From positions 62,001-126,000 of the forward strand of contig NZ_SRXN01000007.1 in assembly GCF_004827385.1 (NCBI RefSeq): DNA of 64,000 nt, given 5' to 3'. Each line of letters starts with the position of its first letter. The first letter of the stretch is position 1. The notes below the pieces were generated by a model, which did no database searches, was not told the DNA's origin, and saw only the letters and a list, made by a program, of their open reading frames with translations. Below, in pieces: positions 46,618 to 54,083 of the stretch. The DNA is from Ensifer sp. MPMI2T. GTDB lineage: Bacteria; Pseudomonadota; Alphaproteobacteria; Rhizobiales; Rhizobiaceae. Both the position numbers and the translations under genes were made by a program.

Positions 46618-47918
46618 AGTCCTTCCTCCTTCAGGAGCGCATCGATCTCAGCGATCTTCGAGCGACCATTGGTGAGGAACCCGTCGAACGCCGGGTCCGT
46701 TGGCGGGACCTTTCCCGCCCTCGCTTTGCCACCGTCGCCCTGCTTACCCGATGCCTCAGCCGTCTCCCCGAATGGGCTCGTCCCGCTTCCCGTCTCCTCG
46801 GACACAGCCTGGCCCTCTTCCGCGGCGATTCCGTCCGGTGTAGGCACTGATGCTTGCGCGGAGCTTTCATCCTGCGGTAGTTGCACCACCGCGTCCGCAA
46901 TCGCCTTGGCCGCATCGCGGAGTGCACGGTCGCGGGGGGACAGTTTTTCATCCGGAATCGCATTGATGGCTTCGGCAGCCGCGAACACGTCCTCCGAGGG
47001 CACCGCGGCAAGCCCTTCATAAAAGCTTGCAAGCACCTGCGACTGCGACGTGCCCTCTTCAGCGAGACCTTCGGCCCGTTGCGAGGCAAGCCGCGCAAGA
47101 GCCTGGTTGCCGCCGATCGCCGCACGTCGGGCAACACGAAGGTAGACCTCGCGCTGGCGCGGTTGATCCATGAAGGCCAGGACTTCGGAGATCTTCTGCT
47201 CGGCGGCTTCGTCGAAATGCTCAACCGCGAGTTCGACAAACACGTCCGCGAACTGGCTAGCGTAGGGCGACGTCAGGTAACGGCGCGCATAGCTCAAAGC
47301 GTAGCGAAACCCTTTATCGGGATCGTTCGCCTTCGCTGCCAGAAAGACCGAACGGCGCAGCGCCGCCTCCTCGATGATCGTTCCCGGCGCAGTCAGGCGG
47401 GCCCAGTCGTAATATTTCATCGCAGCCAGTGGGTTCTGCTGCGAGGTCGCATTGCCGAGGATCAGGAAAAGATAGGGACCGATGCGGGCGTTCTTGTATT
47501 CCGGCGCAGCCTTGTAAAGGGTTTCGACAATGAGCGCGCCCTTGCCGCTCAGATATTGCCGCAACGCTTCCGTTACCCTGCTATCGAAATTGCCCTCGAT
47601 GTCGCGGTCGGCCAGATAGTCGAGCGTGTCGGGGTTGCCGCCGCTCATGACATAGACGAGCGCCGCATCGACGTTGCGCGGATCGCGGAAGACCGACTGC
47701 TCGACGGCCCTCAGCCGTTTGTCGATCGCGCCCAGCATGAAGCGTTGCATCTCGATCGCGGAATGATCGCCGAGCACCACCGAATCCTGAACATACTGTA
47801 GCGACCTTATCATCTTGAAGGGCGCGAGCTCTTCCCCGGCGCCCGCCCGAGCAGGACCGACGGCAAGCGGGAGGGCTAGAACCGATGTCAGGAGGATGGC
47901 GTGCAGCCGGTTCAGCAT
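46614..47918 (-). CDS. motC: Periplasmic motility protein MotC
   Basis: A 434-residue periplasmic protein specific to Rhizobiales, which binds MotB and influences motor speed in S. meliloti. The ATG at 47918 gives a signal peptide (MLNRLHAILLTSVLALPLAV, cleavage after ARA near 25) and follows motB by 4 nt. The body is helical, and the last 60 residues are Pro/Lys/Gly-rich. The dedicated chaperone MotE is encoded at 58303. An upstream in-frame ATG at 48032 overlaps motB and would bury the signal. Confidence 0.94.
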   Translation of the reverse strand: MLNRLHAILLTSVLALPLAVGPARAGAGEELAPFKMIRSLQYVQDSVVLGDHSAIEMQRFMLGAIDKRLRAVEQSVFRDPRNVDAALVYVMSGGNPDTLDYLADRDIEGNFDSRVTEALRQYLSGKGALIVETLYKAAPEYKNARIGPYLFLILGNATSQQNPLAAMKYYDWARLTAPGTIIEEAALRRSVFLAAKANDPDKGFRYALSYARRYLTSPYASQFADVFVELAVEHFDEAAEQKISEVLAFMDQPRQREVYLRVARRAAIGGNQALARLASQRAEGLAEEGTSQSQVLASFYEGLAAVPSEDVFAAAEAINAIPDEKLSPRDRALRDAAKAIADAVVQLPQDESSAQASVPTPDGIAAEEGQAVSEETGSGTSPFGETAEASGKQGDGGKARAGKVPPTDPAFDGFLTNGRSKIAEIDALLKEEGL

Positions 47919-47922
47919 CCGA

Positions 47923-49131
47923 TCAACCCTGTCCCGACTGCAACAGGATTTCGATGCGCCGGTTGCCGGGCGCATAGGGATCGCTCGGAACCTGTAGGCG
48001 CCGATCCGCGAAGCCACTGATCTGGCTGACACGGTCTTCCGTCAGGCCGCCGCGGACGAGCATGTAATAGGCGCTCTGCGCGCGCGCTGCCGAGAGGCGC
48101 CAGTTGTCATAGGTTCCGTCCTTGAACGGCCGTCCGTCCGTGTGGCCGCGGATCGCCACAGCACCCTTGCGTGCTGCGAGAAGCTGGCCGATTTTTTCCA
48201 TGGCGAGCACGAGTTCCTTTTGCGGCACGGCGGAGCCGACCGCGAACATCGGCGCGTCCGTCTGTTCGCTGATGGTTACCAGAAGCCCGCCCTCGGCAGG
48301 GGTCACCATCAGCCCCTCGATGAGCCGCCCGGCATTTCCGCCGAGCTCCTTCTCGATTTCGGCTTTCAGCGCGTCTGCCTCTTTCTGCTGATCTTTTTCG
48401 GCGGTTTCAGGCTTGGACGCGTCGGCGCTCGTCGCCGTCTGGCCTTCGATTTTGGCCGGCAGCGTGCCGTCTGCGGCCGGCTTTTGCTCGGCCGCTACCT
48501 GCTGCGCGGGGTTCGTCGCGGCTGCCACGTCGCTTACCGCCGCGTTGCCGGCCTCCTTGATCTCGACCTGCTTGGTCCAGAAGTCCGGATCGAACGGATC
48601 GCGGTAGGCTTCGCCGCCTTCGGCGCCCGTCGCGGGACCGGACTGGGCGGCGCCGCCCTCGCCCTTGACGCTGATATTGGCCTGCTGGCCGACTTCCTTG
48701 GCAATCTCGGAAAGAACCGAATAGGGGTTCTCGAAGAAATCGGCGTCGGAGTACTTGGTCTCCTCGCCGGAGGTTGCGGTCTGCTGATCGCCTTTCTTGG
48801 CGGTGCCGCCGGTTTTTGCTTGCTCGCCATCGGTCTTCGACCGCTGCTGCGTCTGCTCGCCCTCGGCGTCCTTGGCGGGATCCTTGAGCCCCTTCTCCGA
48901 GGGCTTCTGGTCGGTGAGTTGCACCGGATTGAAATAGGATGCGATCGCGGCCTTCGTCTCTTCGTTCGCGGCGTTGATCAGCCACATCACAAGAAAGAAG
49001 GCCATCATCGCCGTCATGAAGTCGGCATAGGCGATCTTCCACGAGCCGCCATGATGATCGCCATGGCCGTCCGCGGAACGCTTGACGATGATGATTTCGT
49101 TCTTGCCGTTATGATGGCTTTCGTCACTCAT
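47923..49131 (-). CDS. motB: Flagellar stator protein MotB
   Basis: Stator subunit of 402 residues. One membrane helix (about 34-54) contains the proton-carrying Asp37 in YADFMT. A very long polar linker (about 60-275, rich in Lys, Gln, Glu, Thr) follows, and the OmpA-type peptidoglycan-binding domain (about 285-402) shows IRGHTDGRPF and NWRLSAARAQSAYYML. Enteric MotB is about 300 residues, so the linker is enlarged, as known for S. meliloti where MotC binds the periplasmic part. motA is not in the window. Confidence 0.95.
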   Translation of the reverse strand: MSDESHHNGKNEIIIVKRSADGHGDHHGGSWKIAYADFMTAMMAFFLVMWLINAANEETKAAIASYFNPVQLTDQKPSEKGLKDPAKDAEGEQTQQRSKTDGEQAKTGGTAKKGDQQTATSGEETKYSDADFFENPYSVLSEIAKEVGQQANISVKGEGGAAQSGPATGAEGGEAYRDPFDPDFWTKQVEIKEAGNAAVSDVAAATNPAQQVAAEQKPAADGTLPAKIEGQTATSADASKPETAEKDQQKEADALKAEIEKELGGNAGRLIEGLMVTPAEGGLLVTISEQTDAPMFAVGSAVPQKELVLAMEKIGQLLAARKGAVAIRGHTDGRPFKDGTYDNWRLSAARAQSAYYMLVRGGLTEDRVSQISGFADRRLQVPSDPYAPGNRRIEILLQSGQG

Positions 49132-49781
49132 GCCAGAACTTTCCGGACGGTATCGGACCAGGCGGCCATTCTGGTCACCAATACGGCGTCGCCCATTTCG
49201 ACTGCGAGATCGATGTCGTTGGTTTCGATGTGGCGGAAAAGCATCGTGTCATCCGACAAATGCCGCTTCAGTGCCTCGAAAAGAGACAGAGAGCCCTTGA
49301 CGGTGATCGCGCATCCCTCGCCAGAGCCAAGTCCCTGTCTGACCATCTGTGCCAGATCTTCGATGGCGCGCTTCAGCAGGGCCTCTTCCATGACCGGCGC
49401 AAGCACGCGCGCCGTCTGATCGCCAAGGCCGAGGGCAAGCCGCTCGGTCATTTCCGCGACCTTGCTTGCCAGTCTGCCGGCAACTTCCTCTTCGAGGCGC
49501 AGCGTCAATGCTTCCATCTCTTCTGTGTGGCGCGCCTTGAGTTCGGCGATCTCTCTTTCATGCTCGAAGACGAGTTCGGCGCTTGCTTCGGCGCGACCTT
49601 GGGCGAAGGCATCGCGCCGCTCGGCATCAAGGTCGATCTCCGGCATGGCGGGCCTCGCACCGGGACGATCCGCACCTAGAAAGTCGGTGTCGACGTCCGG
49701 AAAATATTTCGGCGGCATCCTCGACAACTCGATCTTCGGCGCGCTGAAATCCTTGAGGTACCGGGAAAGCTGCGCGCTCAT
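49128..49781 (-). CDS. FliH-like flagellar protein heading the motB operon
   Basis: A 217-residue cytoplasmic protein. The ATG at 49781 has a clear GGAGG 7 nt upstream. An N-terminal polar region is followed by a coiled coil (about 60-110: EREIAELKARHTEEMEALT) and a C-terminal globular part with ITVKGSLSLFEALKRHL and DIDLAVEMGDAVL near 190-205. This order resembles FliH/YscL, the regulator of the export ATPase FliI. No other fliH was seen in the window. It overlaps motB by 4 nt. The resemblance is by pattern, not by a firm signature. Confidence 0.65.
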   Translation of the reverse strand: MSAQLSRYLKDFSAPKIELSRMPPKYFPDVDTDFLGADRPGARPAMPEIDLDAERRDAFAQGRAEASAELVFEHEREIAELKARHTEEMEALTLRLEEEVAGRLASKVAEMTERLALGLGDQTARVLAPVMEEALLKRAIEDLAQMVRQGLGSGEGCAITVKGSLSLFEALKRHLSDDTMLFRHIETNDIDLAVEMGDAVLVTRMAAWSDTVRKVLA

Positions 49782-50213
49782 CGGCGCGCCTCCGATGGTC
49801 GCGCGGCGGACGTCGGCATGGTCCGCCCGTCCCTCGCACACAGCCTCACGGCCCGGAAATCCAAAGAGCCTGACACGTTTCCAATGTCTCCCTCGGGTCG
49901 CGACCGCCCGAGACAGCGACAGGACCCAACATTCTCGGTGTGCAACGGCCCTTTGCGAAAGCGGAGCTGGCAAAGCCGGTGCAAGCGGCGGCGCAAAACT
50001 CATCTTGGCCGACAGTCCGACAAGACTGTGATGGGAGGCTATTCGGTCAAACTTGCGCGAAAATGGTTGGACCGCGCCAGGGCAAGCAGCGCGGTCCAAC
50101 TGTTTCCGCCAGATGCCGATGACCGGCGGCACGGCGGAAGGCGACGCCGCTTGCTTTCGTGCAAGCGGACTAGTCTAGGAGCGATTGCGCCGTCGCTCGA
50201 GTAACACCAGCGC
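49782..50213. other. Spacer between flaC and the motB operon
   Basis: About 430 bases with no supported gene. The part next to 49781 should carry the promoter of the fliH-like-motB-motC-fliK unit. The flaC side holds the hairpin at 50147-50168. Open frames here are unsupported by ribosome-binding sites. Confidence 0.45.
50147..50168 (-). terminator. Hairpin after flaC
   Basis: A perfect 8-bp stem CCGCTTGC/GCAAGCGG (50147-50154, 50161-50168) lies 46 nt after the flaC stop. There is no T-run behind it on the minus strand, so it may stabilise flaC mRNA rather than terminate strongly. Confidence 0.4.
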
Positions 50214-51185
50214 TTACTGCTGGAAGAGGCGCAGGATGTTCTCGGAGTTGGTGTTGGCGATCGAAAGGGCCTGAATACCGAGCTGCTGCTGCGTCTGGAG
50301 CGCCTTGAGCCGCGTCGATTCCTCGTTCATATCCGCATCGACCAGACGGCCGACGCCCTTGTCGATCACATCCATCAGGTTCGCGACAAAGCTCTCCTGC
50401 ATGTCGATGCGGGTGGTGATCGCTCCGAGCGTGGAGGCAGAATCGGTGAGCTTGCTCAACATTTTGTCGACAACGCGGATCATGTCGTCCAACTGCGCGC
50501 TCGTCGTCGCAGTCGTCAGCTTGATCTCGGTGCTGCCGGCGACAGGCGTGGCCGGGGGCGCGACGATGAGGTGAAAGAGGCGCGCCGTGCCCGACGGCGT
50601 CGCCTGCAATTGATCGGCGTCATAGCTGTTGGTCAGCAGCCCGCGCGTGGCATCGGCCGTGTCGATCAGCATCGACTGCGCGGTGTCGAAGTCGAGCGTC
50701 GTCACGGAGACATTTCCGTTGCCGCTGCGGTTGAAGGACGCGACGATCGACTTGGTTCCGACCGCAGCCGCGTTGGAATTGTAAAGCCAGTTCTCGCCGG
50801 AAAACGATGCGGACTGCGCCGCGGATACGAGCTGATTCTTGAGCTCGGTGATTTCCTTGTCGATCTTCAGCTTGTCGACGCCAGGCTCACGCGCGGCAAC
50901 GAGCTTCGCCTTGATCTCGCTGATGACGTCGATCGACGTGTCCATGGCGGCATAGGCCGTATCGACCTTCGCGGCGCCGAGACCGAGCGCGTCCTGGACG
51001 GTCGAAAGGGCCGCATTGTCGGACCGCATGGTCGTTGCGATCGACCAGTAAGCCGCGTTGTCGCCTGCGGTCTGGACACGGTAGCCGGACGAAATCCGGT
51101 TCTGGACTTCGGCCATGTTGCTGTTGATCGAACGCAATGTCTGGAGCGCCGCCATTGCGGCGGCATTGGTCATGATGCTGGTCAT
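50214..51185 (-). CDS. flaC: Flagellin, divergent third copy
   Basis: A 323-residue filament protein. Conserved N-terminal (MTSIMTNAAAMAALQTLRSI, RISSGYRVQTAGDNAAYW) and C-terminal (STRLKALQTQQQLGIQALS, ENILRLFQQ) helices form D0/D1. The central part differs clearly from the other two copies at 51563 and 52795 (e.g. TPSGTARLFHLIVAPP). In S. meliloti the last copy of the row, FlaC, is likewise the divergent one, so the name is by position. It is an own transcription unit; the promoter-like motif lies 64 nt upstream. Confidence 0.92.
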   Translation of the reverse strand: MTSIMTNAAAMAALQTLRSINSNMAEVQNRISSGYRVQTAGDNAAYWSIATTMRSDNAALSTVQDALGLGAAKVDTAYAAMDTSIDVISEIKAKLVAAREPGVDKLKIDKEITELKNQLVSAAQSASFSGENWLYNSNAAAVGTKSIVASFNRSGNGNVSVTTLDFDTAQSMLIDTADATRGLLTNSYDADQLQATPSGTARLFHLIVAPPATPVAGSTEIKLTTATTSAQLDDMIRVVDKMLSKLTDSASTLGAITTRIDMQESFVANLMDVIDKGVGRLVDADMNEESTRLKALQTQQQLGIQALSIANTNSENILRLFQQ

Positions 51186-51249
51186 AGATCGTTTGCCCTG
51201 AATGATTTTTTCAAGAACATTCCGGAGTGCACCGGCGGCGACGGGACCA

Positions 51250-51259
51250 GCGTCATGCG
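51250..51259 (-). promoter_or_regulatory. Shared flagellin upstream motif, flaC copy
   Basis: CGCATGACGC (minus strand), followed by TGGTCCCG, lies 64 nt before the flaC ATG. The same block with GGCATGAAGC stands 70-75 nt before flaB and flaA. It could be part of a common promoter or activator site for the late flagellin genes. Confidence 0.45.
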
Positions 51260-51401
51260 AACCGCCTCCGATTTGCCCTGAAGAGGCGGCCCCTCGCTCT
51301 TAACGAAGGTGTAACGATTTCGTGGTTAACAAACAGTTAACGGACTTTACGAGTAAGTAATAAAAATAAACGAAAATAAACAAAGATGGAGGAATTCTTA
51401 A

Positions 51402-51447
51402 CTATAGCGCCCGAGCGTCTTATCTGACGCGCAGAGGACGCTGTAGC
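51402..51447. repeat. Partial RIME-like element
   Basis: Only the first palindrome remains: CTATAGCG...CGCTGTAG outer arms, with inner GCGTCT/TGACGC weakened by changes. The second palindrome is absent, replaced by unrelated TTCTAAATCGGG. A decayed or mosaic copy, upstream of flaC. Confidence 0.65.
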
Positions 51448-51500
51448 CCTTCTAAATCGGGTACAAGATGCGGCAAGTGCCTGGCGGGCAAGAAAGCGGA

Positions 51501-51531
51501 AAGCCGCGCTGCTCGTCGAGCAGCGCGGCTT
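51501..51531 (-). terminator. Terminator of flaB
   Basis: A 13-bp stem AAGCCGCGCTGCT/AGCAGCGCGGCTT (51501-51513, 51519-51531) with a 5-base loop starts 31 nt after the flaB stop. On the minus strand it is followed by TTCCGCTTTCTT. A strong rho-independent-type terminator. Confidence 0.85.
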
Positions 51532-51562
51532 TCTTGTGTGGTTAAGCTGTAAGCGGCTTCAA

Positions 51563-52504
51563 TTAACGGAACAGCGACAGGATGTTCTGCGAGTTGGTGT
51601 TGGCGATCGACAGCGACTGGATGCCGAGCTGCTGCTGCGTCTGCAGGGCCTTGAGGCGCGTCGATTCCTCGTTCATGTCAGCGTCAACAAGACGTCCGAC
51701 GCCCTTTTCGATCGAGTCCATCAAATCGGCGACGAAGTCGTTCTGCATCGTGACGCGGCTGTTGAGCGCACCGAGGTCCGAAGCCGCATCGGTCATGGTC
51801 AGCAGGGCTGCGTCGACGCCGGAGATCGCTTGGGCCAGATCGCCCGTCGTCATGCTGCTGATGTCGAGCTCGAGCAGGGCGTAGGTGAGCGTTACGGTCG
51901 AGCCCGTTGCATCCGTGTATTCCAGATCGCTGGAGAGGAGGCCCGTGCCGGTCGATACGTAGTTACCAGACGAATCGACTTCGATGAGCGAGCTCTTGGT
52001 TGTGTCGAACTGAAGCGTGGTCAGGCTGACATTGCCGTTGGCGTCGCGGTTGAAGGAACCAACGATCGACTTGGTGCCAGCGGCGTTGTTGTTGTCGTTG
52101 TAGACCCAGTTTTCGCCGGAGAACGAAGCGGACTTCGCGATGCTGACGAGCTGGTTCTGCAGCTCCTTGATTTCCTTCTGGATCTTGCTCTTGTCGACGC
52201 CCGGCTCAGAGGCGGCAACGAGCTTTGCCTTGATTTCGTCGACGACGTCGATCGAGGATTCCATTGCGGTGTAGGCAACGTCGGTCTTGGCGGCGCCGAG
52301 GCCGAGAGCATCCTGAACCGTCGAAAGCGCCTTGTTGTCCGAACGCATCGTGGTCGCGATCGACCAGTAGGCGGCGTTGTCGGCAGCAGCGCCCACGCGG
52401 TAGCCGGAAGAAACGCGGTCCTGGGTCGTTTCCATCGAGGAATTGATCGAGCGCAGGGTTGCAAGCGCCGTCATTGCGGCGGTGTTCGTCATGATGCTTG
52501 TCAT
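51563..52504 (-). CDS. flaB: Flagellin, second tandem copy
   Basis: A 313-residue filament subunit, nearly identical to the 52795 copy; by my hand alignment only 15 residues differ, mostly in the first 40 and at scattered single sites. D0/D1 regions are conserved, with SGYRVGAAADNAAYW near 33-47 and LGIQSLSIANTNSQNILSLF at the end. It is shorter than S. meliloti FlaB (about 394), meaning a smaller outer domain. Separate promoter and terminator indicate a monocistronic gene. The letter is by position only. Confidence 0.93.
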   Translation of the reverse strand: MTSIMTNTAAMTALATLRSINSSMETTQDRVSSGYRVGAAADNAAYWSIATTMRSDNKALSTVQDALGLGAAKTDVAYTAMESSIDVVDEIKAKLVAASEPGVDKSKIQKEIKELQNQLVSIAKSASFSGENWVYNDNNNAAGTKSIVGSFNRDANGNVSLTTLQFDTTKSSLIEVDSSGNYVSTGTGLLSSDLEYTDATGSTVTLTYALLELDISSMTTGDLAQAISGVDAALLTMTDAASDLGALNSRVTMQNDFVADLMDSIEKGVGRLVDADMNEESTRLKALQTQQQLGIQSLSIANTNSQNILSLFR

Positions 52505-52574
52505 TGGCTGAGTGCCCCTTGGTGACAGTTGAAAGAAAAAGGGACATTCCGGGATTACCGGGAAACGGCGGTCA

Positions 52575-52584
52575 GCTTCATGCC
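52575..52584 (-). promoter_or_regulatory. Shared flagellin upstream motif, flaB copy
   Basis: GGCATGAAGC (minus strand), followed by TGACC, lies 70 nt before the flaB ATG. GATTAAAGCGT stands 6-16 nt before it and could be a -35-like element. The block recurs before flaA and flaC. Confidence 0.45.
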
Positions 52585-52719
52585 TGCTAACGCTTTAATC
52601 TTGTTGGTTAACCCGCCGTCTCGATGGCCACAGCAAACACCAACATAGTTAACGAAGGCTGAAGCGAATTCCCGATTCCATCAGATTTTTGAGAGGCGCC
52701 ATCGACCAGAAAAGCAGAA

Positions 52720-52744
52720 GGCCGCGTTCGTGCGAAACGCGGCC
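52720..52744 (-). terminator. Terminator of flaA
   Basis: A 9-bp stem GGCCGCGTT/AACGCGGCC (52720-52728, 52736-52744) starts 50 nt after the flaA stop. On the minus strand the run TTCTGCTTTTC follows. It is likely a rho-independent terminator. Confidence 0.78.
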
Positions 52745-52794
52745 CCGATTGGCTGTACCCAGCTGCAGGCAATCGCCCGCCGGTGGAAAGTCGC

Positions 52795-53736
52795 TTAGCG
52801 GAACAGCGACAGGATGTTCTGCGAGTTGCTGTTGGCGATCGACAGCGACTGGATGCCGAGCTGCTGCTGCGTCTGCAGGGCCTTGAGGCGCGTCGATTCC
52901 TCGTTCATGTCGGCATCAACAAGCTTGCCGACACCCTTCTCGATCGAGTCCATCAGATCGGCGACGAAGTCGTTCTGCATGTCGACGCGGCTGTTGAGCG
53001 CACCGAGATCGGACGCAGCGTCGGTCATCGTCTGCAGGGCTGCGTCGACGCCGGAGATCGCTTGGGCCAGATCGCCCGTCGTCATGCTGCTGATGTCCAT
53101 CTCGAGCAGGGCATAGGTGAGCGTTACGGTCGAGCCCGTTGCATCCGTGTATTCCAGATCGCTGGAGAGGAGGCCCGTGCCGGTCGATACGTAGTTACCG
53201 GACGAGTCGACTTCGATGAGCGAGCTCTTGGTCGTGTCGAACTGGAGCTGGGTCAGGCTGACATTGCCGTTGGCGTCGCGGTTGAAGGAACCAACGATCG
53301 ACTTGGTGCCGGCGGCGTTGTTGTTGTCGTTGTAGACCCAGTTTTCGCCGGAGAACGAAGCGGACTTCGCGATGCTGACGAGCTGGTTCTGCAGTTCCTT
53401 GATTTCCTTCTGAATCTTGCCCTTGTCGACGCCCGGCTCAGAGGCGGCAACGAGCTTTGCCTTGATTTCATCGACGACGTCGATCGAGGACTTCATCGCC
53501 GTGTAGGCGACGTCGGTCTTGGCGGCACCGAGGCCAAGGGCATCCTGAACGGTCGAAAGCGCCTTATTGTCCGAACGCATCGTCGTCGCGATCGACCAGT
53601 AGGCGGCGTTGTCAGAGGCCGAACCAACGCGATAGCCGGAGGAGATGCGGTCCTGAGTCGTTTCCATCGAGGAATTGATCGAGCGCAGGGTCGCGATTGC
53701 GGCCATTGCCGAAGAGTTCGTCATGATGCTGGTCAT
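52795..53736 (-). CDS. flaA: Flagellin, first tandem copy
   Basis: A 313-residue filament subunit exported through the flagellar gate without signal peptide. Conserved N-terminus MTSIMTNSSAMAAIATLRSI and C-terminus QQLGIQSLSIANSNSQNILS surround a variable centre (VYNDNNNAAGTKSIVGSF near 130). It is the copy nearest fliP, and the glycosyltransferase gene at 54084 is divergent from it. FlaA is the essential flagellin in S. meliloti, with others added to form complex filaments; that role is inferred from position. Confidence 0.93.
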   Translation of the reverse strand: MTSIMTNSSAMAAIATLRSINSSMETTQDRISSGYRVGSASDNAAYWSIATTMRSDNKALSTVQDALGLGAAKTDVAYTAMKSSIDVVDEIKAKLVAASEPGVDKGKIQKEIKELQNQLVSIAKSASFSGENWVYNDNNNAAGTKSIVGSFNRDANGNVSLTQLQFDTTKSSLIEVDSSGNYVSTGTGLLSSDLEYTDATGSTVTLTYALLEMDISSMTTGDLAQAISGVDAALQTMTDAASDLGALNSRVDMQNDFVADLMDSIEKGVGKLVDADMNEESTRLKALQTQQQLGIQSLSIANSNSQNILSLFR

Positions 53737-54083
53737 ATGAGTTGTCCCTTTTTTTACTGGATACTGTTGGGGACATACCGGACTGCGTACACTACCGGTG
53801 ATGACGGACCGGCTTCATGCCTCTCGGTTCCAACAAACATCCTTTGGAAGAAACCAAACCCGTCATGTGGAGACGAATATCGAGGCCAATGCTTGCGAAT
53901 TCATTAAATGCGGGCGCCTGTTCCGGATGGCTCGATTCATGCTTAACGCACGATTAAATGATTGACCTGATGTAGCTTTTTGCTCACGCGCCACGCCTCG
54001 GCGGCCGTGCTAGGAGGTGAAGGCCAAACAGTCTTGGAGTCACGCCTGAGGCAAGGTCCAAGGACGACAATGTTGTGTGAAAC
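53737..54083. other. Divergent spacer flaA / glycosyltransferase
   Basis: A 347-base spacer with the flaA promoter region (motif at 53812-53821) and the unknown promoter of the plus-strand glycosyltransferase. No gene or repeat is seen. Confidence 0.5.
53812..53821 (-). promoter_or_regulatory. Shared flagellin upstream motif, flaA copy
   Basis: GGCATGAAGC (minus strand), followed by CGGTCC, lies 75 nt before the flaA ATG. Downstream of it GGTATGTCCC near 53769-53778 parallels GGAATGTCCC before flaB, so the two leaders are related beyond the motif. Confidence 0.45.

Larger units (their letters stand above)
51186..51562. other. Spacer between flaC and flaB
   Basis: A 377-base spacer. It holds the flaC upstream region with the GCATGACGC motif at 51250-51259, an AT-rich stretch near 51310-51400, a half RIME element (51402-51447) and the flaB terminator (51501-51531). 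No gene is seen. Confidence 0.6.
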
